Assembly (NCBI GenBank): GCA_947480815.1
Contig: CANKEA010000022.1
Location: 1 to 11,046, forward strand
Length of the DNA: 11,046 nucleotides
Source of the DNA: Caulobacterales bacterium
GTDB taxonomy: Bacteria > Pseudomonadota > Alphaproteobacteria > Caulobacterales > Caulobacteraceae
Reading direction: 5' to 3'
Below are positions 6,651 to 11,046 of the stretch, piece by piece. Each line of letters starts with the position of its first letter. The first letter of the stretch is position 1. The notes beneath the pieces are model-generated. The model saw nothing but the letters and a program-made list of their open reading frames with translations. It was not told the origin of the DNA and did not search any database. The translations under genes were made by a program, and so were the position numbers.

Positions 6651-6655
6651 CACAG

Positions 6656-7291
6656 ATGTCAGACCTGTTCGATCCTCGCCGCAGGCTCTTGCTCGCCGGC
6701 GGCGGTGCCTTGTTCGCCTGCCCCGCCTGGGCGCAGGCCCCTGCCCGGCTGCATTTTTCAGTCTATCGCAATGGGATGAAGGTCGGTGACCACGACGTGA
6801 CCTTCGACCGATCCGGCGGCGACCTTTCCGTCGCGATCAAGGTTGGCATGGCCCTGACGGTCGGCGGCATGCTGAATGTGCGCTACGCCCATGAGGCGCA
6901 TGAGCGGTGGGTCGGCGGGCGGTTCAGTGCCCTGGAGACCCGCACAGACACGAACGGCAAGATCGAGCAGGTCAGTGCCCGCCGCACCCCCGGCGGAATC
7001 AGCGTTGATCGCAAGGGCGGAACGATCCTTTTGCCCGCCGACGCCCTGCCCCTGACCCACTGGAATTCGCAGGTTTTCGAGGGCCGAATGTTCAACCCGC
7101 AGAACGGAAAGCTGTTGAAGGTCACCGTATCTCAGGGGGACGCCCCACCGCCCGGCGGTACCCGCGCCGCTTCGAGCTGGATGCTGAGCGGCGAAAGCCA
7201 GGTGCAGGACTGGTACGATGCCGCCGGTGTCTGGACCGCCCTGCGCGGCCGACTGCCGGATCGATCGACAATGGAATATCGCCGGGTCTAG
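6656..7291 (+). CDS. DUF6134 family exported protein
   Basis: 211-residue protein with an N-terminal export signal. DPRRRLLLAGGG followed by a hydrophobic run and AWAQA resembles a twin-arginine leader, with likely cleavage near residue 24. The mature protein follows the DUF6134 layout: LHFSVYRNGMKVGDHDVTFDR, GGMLNVRYAHEAHERWVGGRF, LETRTDTNGKIEQVSARR, then ILLPADALPLTHWN and a C-terminal WYDAAGVWTALRG. The family is common in proteobacterial periplasms and has no established activity; a beta-rich lipocalin-like or substrate-carrying fold is only a guess. The start is set by the strong ribosome site at 6639-6650. A 34-codon membrane peptide begins 14 bases after its stop, so the two are probably co-transcribed. 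The divergent neighbour is the broken ModA-like gene. Confidence 0.85.
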   Translation: MSDLFDPRRRLLLAGGGALFACPAWAQAPARLHFSVYRNGMKVGDHDVTFDRSGGDLSVAIKVGMALTVGGMLNVRYAHEAHERWVGGRFSALETRTDTNGKIEQVSARRTPGGISVDRKGGTILLPADALPLTHWNSQVFEGRMFNPQNGKLLKVTVSQGDAPPPGGTRAASSWMLSGESQVQDWYDAAGVWTALRGRLPDRSTMEYRRV

Positions 7292-7305
7292 AGGGGTCTG
7301 CGCGG

Positions 7306-7410
7306 ATGAAAACACCCCAGCCGCTCAAGCCCTCGCCCTTCACCCTGGCCTTCGTGGGGATGGTGATGTTGGCGCTGCTGATCACCCGAAAGATTTTCAT
7401 GGCGTTCTAG
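7306..7410 (+). CDS. Small single-span membrane protein (34 residues), unknown function
   Basis: ATG at 7306 opens a 34-residue frame: a polar, proline-rich start (MKTPQPLKPSPF), one hydrophobic segment (about residues 12-27, TLAFVGMVMLALLI), then positive TRK and a short FMAF tail. AGGGG at 7292-7296 is a reasonable ribosome site 9 bases upstream. It lies 14 bases behind the DUF6134 gene on the same strand and ends 32 bases before the convergent cytochrome-like gene. I do not recognise a family. The clean start, ribosome site, hydrophobic segment and operon position support a real gene, but at this length chance cannot be excluded. Confidence 0.6.
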   Translation: MKTPQPLKPSPFTLAFVGMVMLALLITRKIFMAF

Positions 7411-7442
7411 CCGTCGAACGGGGCCGCCAGGGTTCGCGCCTA

Positions 7443-8000
7443 CTATTTCTCCTGCGCTGCGGCGGCCGGATACCACAACTGGGTGTGGCAAGCCTCGCAG
7501 ACGTCCTCAATCTGAAGTCCGCCCGCGAGCAGGGCGGGAACATCGCGCCGGTTCGCTGCCGCCAGCGCGGCAGCCCCGGTATCCTGTAGCCCCTTGGCGG
7601 CCTTTAGAAACGCGGGTCGCTTGCTGCGTTTGAGTGCGGCAATCTGATCCGCCAGTAGATAGCCCTTGCCGCCGACGGCGACCCCGCCGTCAGGCACGAT
7701 CTTGCGGTCGGGCATCACCAGCAGATTGGCGACCTCGGTCATGGTGACGGCCCCACGCCGCACGTTGGCCCAGGCGGAATTGATCTCCTCGGGGCTCGCC
7801 TTGCGGGCCTGGGCTGGATCGGTGAGGATTTCGGGCAGGTTCCAGGTATCCGTCGCCGCCGGTGCGACCAGATTGAGCATCAGTTCCTGGTTGCTGACCG
7901 CCGCCAATGGCCCCGCTATCGCGGCCTTTGGCACCGCAGAGGGCACCGAGGGCCGCGCGCAGCCCGCGAGCGACAGGAGCAGCAGGCCCGTTGTGAACAT
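7443..8000 (-). CDS. Cytochrome c556-like haem lipoprotein
   Basis: 185-residue predicted lipoprotein. The N-terminus (LLLLSLAGC) is a type II signal with the lipobox cysteine at residue 14. CEACH at 168-172 near the C-terminus is a c-type haem attachment site. A C-terminal CXXCH and an N-terminal Met in ELMLNLVAPAATDTW (Met 41, the likely sixth haem ligand) are the marks of class II, c556-type cytochromes, which are four-helix bundles. The length is slightly above usual. It should be a membrane-anchored periplasmic electron carrier or haem sensor. An in-frame TAG lies directly before ATG 8000, fixing the first possible start, although the ribosome site there is weak. An AAGGAGG at 8006-8012 is on the wrong strand. 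The gene converges on the DUF6134 pair and lies about 105 bases downstream of rsuA on the same strand. Confidence 0.78.
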   Translation of the reverse strand: MFTTGLLLLSLAGCARPSVPSAVPKAAIAGPLAAVSNQELMLNLVAPAATDTWNLPEILTDPAQARKASPEEINSAWANVRRGAVTMTEVANLLVMPDRKIVPDGGVAVGGKGYLLADQIAALKRSKRPAFLKAAKGLQDTGAAALAAANRRDVPALLAGGLQIEDVCEACHTQLWYPAAAAQEK

Positions 8001-8106
8001 TGCCTAAGGAGGTCTGGCCCGCATCGCCCTGCGCTCCATTCGCCGCCAGACGGCGACGCGATCAGCATGACAAGCTCGACCTTGACTTCATTGACGCTGC
8101 GCAAAT

Positions 8107-8859
8107 TCAGGCGCTCGTCACGCGGCGACGCGACGCAAAAATGGCATCGATGCCGTCGGACTGGAGCAGTCGATAGTCACCCGGCGCGAGGTCAGCGGGC
8201 AGGTCCAGGGCCCCGATTCTATCCCGATGCAAGGCGGTGACATGGTTGCCAACCGCGGCGAACATGCGGCGCACCTGATGGTAACGGCCTTCGGTGACGG
8301 TGAGATAGGCGGTAAGGTCGTCAAGCGGCTCTAGGGTCGCGGGGGCCAGGGGTTTATCCTCCCCATCCAGCATCAGGGTTCCACGGGCGAAGGCCTCGCC
8401 CTCCGCGCCGCTGAGCGGCCGGTCCAGCGTCGCCAGGTATCGTTTGGGCATGTGGCTGCGCGGGCTGATCACCCGGTGCAGCAAGGCGCCGTCGTCGGTC
8501 AGCAGCAGGAGGCCCGAGGTTTCCTTGTCCAGCCGGCCAATGGTCGACAGGGCCGGATCGCGCCGGCGCCAGCGTTCGGGCAGCAGGTCATAGACCAGGG
8601 CACCGCTCTCCTTGTGCGAACAGGTCACGCCCAGCGGCTTATGTAGCATCAGTGCGAAACCGGGTGTTGGGTCTAACGGCTGGCCGCGCACAGTCATGCG
8701 CTGGGGCAATCCCGGATCGAGCGCGATCCTGTCCTCAGAATGGGTCAGGCGTTCGCCGTCCAGCATGATCCAGCCGGCGCGCACCATCTGCTCGATATCA
8801 CGCCGCGAGCCATAGCCCATATTGGCCAGAAGGCGGTCGAGCCGCAGTGCCTTGCTCAA
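8107..8859 (-). CDS. rsuA: 16S rRNA pseudouridine synthase, RsuA family
   Basis: 250-residue enzyme of the RsuA/RluE/RluF group. RsuA makes pseudouridine at position 516 of 16S rRNA. Residues 1-60 form an S4 RNA-binding domain (RLDRLLANMGYGSRRDIEQM). The catalytic motif GRLDKETSGLLLLTDDG (108-124) carries the essential aspartate 111. KRYLATLD (139-146) and EGRYHQVRRMFAAVGNHV (190-207) are the other family marks, followed by the expected L-HRDRIGALDL segment. The start is TTG at 8859, overlapping the preceding gene's TGA by 4 bases (TTGA), with GAGG 7 bases upstream. It is the last gene of an overlapping three-gene operon. The family is certain; the exact target uridine is by analogy. Confidence 0.92.
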   Translation of the reverse strand: MSKALRLDRLLANMGYGSRRDIEQMVRAGWIMLDGERLTHSEDRIALDPGLPQRMTVRGQPLDPTPGFALMLHKPLGVTCSHKESGALVYDLLPERWRRRDPALSTIGRLDKETSGLLLLTDDGALLHRVISPRSHMPKRYLATLDRPLSGAEGEAFARGTLMLDGEDKPLAPATLEPLDDLTAYLTVTEGRYHQVRRMFAAVGNHVTALHRDRIGALDLPADLAPGDYRLLQSDGIDAIFASRRRVTSA

Positions 8860-9743
8860 CGCCGCGCCTCATAAACCTTGTAGAGCCCGGTCTGGCCCTT
8901 GAGCGTTACCGTAGCGAAGCGCGGTGCCAGCACGGCCTCGTAGGGTAGCTGCCGGTTAGCCACTAGCCAGCAAACCCCACCCTTTCGCAAGCTGGCGGAG
9001 GACTTGTCGATAAAGGCCGCGCCCAGGGCGTCATCCTTCTGGCCGGCAGCATGGAAGGGCGGATTCATGACGACGAAATCCAGTCCCTCCAGCCGGGCCG
9101 TCCGAACATCGGTCCACAGGATTTCGGCCCTCGGGTCGTCGATATTGCGCCTGGCCGCCTCCACGGCGCGGCGGTCGATGTCGATCATCACCAGACGCGT
9201 CACGGCGGGATGGGCCAAAATATCGCGTGCCAGCACACCGATGCCGCAGCCAAGGTCTGCCCCGGCGCCCTTCAGCGGTGGCAGAGTCGCCAGCAGCAGA
9301 GCCGTGCCGGGGTCGATGCGGTCCCAGCTGAACACCCCCGGCTGGGTCCAAAGCCCCCCTGCCTTTTGCGGTCCGCCTATGGCCATGGCTTCGTCGAGGC
9401 CGGTCAGAGCATCGGGGCGCTCCACCAAACAGATGCGATGGTGGGCCTTGGCGCTTTCCTGCACGGCGCAGCCAAATGCCTCAAGCTCGCTCTTGATGCG
9501 TCCACCGCCGGCCGTTTTCAACGCCAAAGCGGTCAGCACCCCCCCTGGTTTCAGGGATGCCAGACCTGCCGCCAGAGCATAGCGCCGCTCAAGTACACCT
9601 GACGGGGCCAGGAGGGTGAGTTCATCCAACGACGCGGGCATACAGGCCTCCAGGGCCTGCGCACCGGGACTCAGGGGCGAAACCTGGGTCCCGCTTCCAG
9701 GCACCAGCCTTAGCGGTGGCTGGCCATAGACAGCGGCCTTCAT
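8856..9743 (-). CDS. rsmC: RsmC-like 16S rRNA guanine-N2 methyltransferase
   Basis: 295-residue class I SAM-dependent methyltransferase. RsmC methylates G1207 of 16S rRNA; the related RlmG acts on 23S rRNA. An N-terminal degenerate methyltransferase half (about residues 1-130) precedes the catalytic half, as in RsmC. GGLWTQPGVFSWDRIDPGTALLL (129-151) is the typical linker region. The SAM site is ADLGCGIGVLARDIL (162-176) and the catalytic NPPF motif is at 227-230 (MNPPFHAAG). The start is placed at ATG 9743 because it overlaps the exporter's TGA by 4 bases (ATGA), the usual translational-coupling geometry; a longer upstream start at 9785 would overlap the exporter by 46 bases. The downstream partner is rsuA, again with a 4-base overlap. 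RsmC and RlmG are hard to separate from sequence alone. Confidence 0.86.
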   Translation of the reverse strand: MKAAVYGQPPLRLVPGSGTQVSPLSPGAQALEACMPASLDELTLLAPSGVLERRYALAAGLASLKPGGVLTALALKTAGGGRIKSELEAFGCAVQESAKAHHRICLVERPDALTGLDEAMAIGGPQKAGGLWTQPGVFSWDRIDPGTALLLATLPPLKGAGADLGCGIGVLARDILAHPAVTRLVMIDIDRRAVEAARRNIDDPRAEILWTDVRTARLEGLDFVVMNPPFHAAGQKDDALGAAFIDKSSASLRKGGVCWLVANRQLPYEAVLAPRFATVTLKGQTGLYKVYEARR

Positions 9744-11046
9744 TCTGCGACTCCGATCGAGGTTTCGCGCGTCTGCCGCCGCCACAGCGCGGCATAGTCG
9801 CCGTTGGCGGCCAGCAGGGCGGCATGGTCGCCACGCTCGACAATCCGGCCGCGTTTGATCACCAGGATTTCATGGGCATCGGCGATGGTGGACAGTCGAT
9901 GCGCCACCACCAGGGTGGTGCGGCCGGCCAGGGCGCGGCGCAGGGCGGTCTGGATGGCCGCTTCCGTCTTGCTATCGAGGGCACTGGTCGCCTCATCCAG
10001 CACCAGGACGCGGGGATTGGCCAAGAGGGCGCGGGCTACGCCCACCCGCTGGCGCTCGCCGCCAGAGAGCTTGAGGCCACGCTCTCCCACGCGGGTTTCC
10101 ATGCCCTCGGGCAGGCCGGCAATGAAACGGCCCAACTCAGCAGCTTCGGCGGCAGCCATCACCTGCGCCTCATCGGCGTCGGGGTTTCCGAAGGCGATAT
10201 TAGCCTGCAGACTATCGTTGAATAGGGCCACATCCTGCGGCACCAGCGCGACCGCCTTGCGTAGGTCCTTCAGGCTTAAGGAACGCAGGTCGACGCCGTC
10301 GAGTGTCACGGCACCAGACTGTGGATCGATTAACCGCAGTGCCAGCCTGATCAGCGTGGTTTTCCCTGCTCCCGATGCGCCAACGATGGCCGTGGTCTTG
10401 CCCGCCTTGGCCGCAAAGCTGACGTCGATCAGACCTTCGGAACGTGCCGTGTGACGATAGGAGACACTTTCAAACACCACCTCGCCCGCGGCCTCGGCCT
10501 GCACCGGCGGCAGGGTAACCGGATGCTCCGCTTCAACCAGGTCTGGGTGGGCCCGGCGTAGCTCCAGCATATTCTCCATGTCGATAAAGGCCTGGCGAGA
10601 ACCACGATAGGCAAAACCAAGGAACTGTAGCGGCTGGTAAAGATTGACCATGATCAGGATCGAGGCGGTCACGTCGCCCGGCCCGATCTTTCCCGCCGCC
10701 GCCGCCGAACCTGCCAGCACCGCCATCCCACCCAGGCCAAGACTGAGGATTGCCGACTGGATGATGTTCATCAGGGTCATGGAATTGGCCGAGCGAACGC
10801 TGAGCACGCCATAGCGGCCCAGGGCCTGCTGATAGCAGGCAACGGTCCGGTCCTCCGCCCCAAAGGAGCGCACGGTCTCATAGTTCAGCAGGGCATCAAC
10901 CACCTGGCCCGCCGCCTCATTGTCAGCCTCGTTCATGGCGCGGCGGAATTCTAGTCGCCAGACCGAAAGCTTGTAGGTCGCAAAGGCGTAGATCAGCACC
11001 GTGGCCACGGCGGTAAGCGCGAAGCGCCAGTCGTAGGCGTGGGTCA
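9740..11046 (-). CDS. Atm1/ABCB7-type ABC exporter (fused permease and ATPase), 5' end outside window
   Basis: C-terminal 434 residues of a half-transporter with a membrane domain fused to an ATPase. RRAMNEADNEAAGQVVDALLNYETV (about 10887-10943) is the characteristic loop of the Atm1/HMT1/ABCB7 group. Bacterial members export glutathione-bound metals or glutathione persulfides across the inner membrane, and mitochondrial ones support Fe-S cluster assembly. The ATPase motifs are complete: Walker A GASGAGKT (10358-10381), Q-loop VPQDVALF, signature LSGGE (10055-10069), Walker B VLVLDE (9992-10009), D-loop SALD, and switch His in AHRLST (near 9901). The frame is open to the right edge, so the N-terminal helices are missing. 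It is followed by two rRNA-modification genes with 4-base overlaps. Subfamily is confident; the substrate is not determined here. Confidence 0.93.
   Translation of the reverse strand, partial: THAYDWRFALTAVATVLIYAFATYKLSVWRLEFRRAMNEADNEAAGQVVDALLNYETVRSFGAEDRTVACYQQALGRYGVLSVRSANSMTLMNIIQSAILSLGLGGMAVLAGSAAAAGKIGPGDVTASILIMVNLYQPLQFLGFAYRGSRQAFIDMENMLELRRAHPDLVEAEHPVTLPPVQAEAAGEVVFESVSYRHTARSEGLIDVSFAAKAGKTTAIVGASGAGKTTLIRLALRLIDPQSGAVTLDGVDLRSLSLKDLRKAVALVPQDVALFNDSLQANIAFGNPDADEAQVMAAAEAAELGRFIAGLPEGMETRVGERGLKLSGGERQRVGVARALLANPRVLVLDEATSALDSKTEAAIQTALRRALAGRTTLVVAHRLSTIADAHEILVIKRGRIVERGDHAALLAANGDYAALWRRQTRETSIGVAE

Noticed and set aside
6545..6655. A longer N-terminus for the DUF6134 protein from ATG 6545
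   Set aside because: The extension precedes a strong ribosome site and would bury the export signal; the start at 6656 fits far better.
6758..7315. A 185-codon minus-strand open frame
   Set aside because: It is antisense to the DUF6134 gene, whose family resemblance and ribosome site are convincing.
8006..8012. A perfect AAGGAGG on the plus strand
   Set aside because: No ATG, GTG or TTG opens a meaningful plus-strand frame at suitable spacing; it lies just upstream of the minus-strand cytochrome-like gene.
9716..10454. Two long plus-strand open frames
   Set aside because: They are opposite the ABC transporter ATPase domain, whose motifs are complete, and their translations are low-complexity.
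1..11046. CRISPR arrays, insertion sequences, or defence or toxin-antitoxin systems
   Set aside because: I saw no regularly spaced repeats, no transposase motifs with terminal inverted repeats and no recognisable defence genes.

Overview
The window is GC-rich DNA from an alphaproteobacterium, most likely Caulobacterales or a close relative. The evidence is the pairing of a PIMT-like methyltransferase gene with a TolC-family gene, an Atm1-type ABC exporter gene overlapping two rRNA-modification genes, a DUF6134 protein, and promoter-like sites resembling the Caulobacter housekeeping pattern (TTGACG-like -35, short spacer, GCTANAWC-like -10). The genus is an inference.

Layout. (1) 1-2241, minus strand: a PIMT-like gene followed by a type I secretion outer-membrane channel of the TolC family, which runs off the left edge. 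(2) 2327-2400: tRNA-Cys(GCA), followed by about 420 bases with no recognisable gene. (3) 2824-3894, minus: an intact Ldh2/malate dehydrogenase-family oxidoreductase. (4) 4009-4332, plus: a promoter-like site, a strong hairpin, tRNA-Asn(GTT), and a short broken fragment of the C-terminal end of a P4-type tyrosine integrase, a likely scar of an old integration. (5) 4602-5612, plus: an exported YncE-like beta-propeller protein. (6) 5861-6557, minus: a clearly broken ModA-like (molybdate-type) ABC substrate-binding protein gene with a nonsense codon, an internal deletion with frameshift and a second frameshift. (7) 6656-7410, plus: a DUF6134 exported protein followed closely by a 34-residue single-span membrane peptide. 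(8) 7443-8000, minus: a lipoprotein with a C-terminal CXXCH haem motif, resembling cytochrome c556. (9) 8107-11046, minus: an overlapping three-gene operon, Atm1-like ABC exporter (5' end outside the window), RsmC-like 16S rRNA methyltransferase and RsuA 16S rRNA pseudouridine synthase.

The genes do not form one pathway. The flanks (tolC side and exporter/rRNA-modification side) look like stable chromosomal core. The middle, about 2.4-6.5 kb, is a patchwork of tRNA genes, decayed genes and long spacers, consistent with past insertion and loss at tRNA loci. I did not find a convincing new multi-gene system. The items most worth a second look are the integrase relic beside tRNA-Asn, the PIMT-like protein that lacks the family's SAM-binding glycine motif, the multiply broken ModA-like gene with an AT-rich patch at its nonsense codon, and the small membrane peptide paired with DUF6134.
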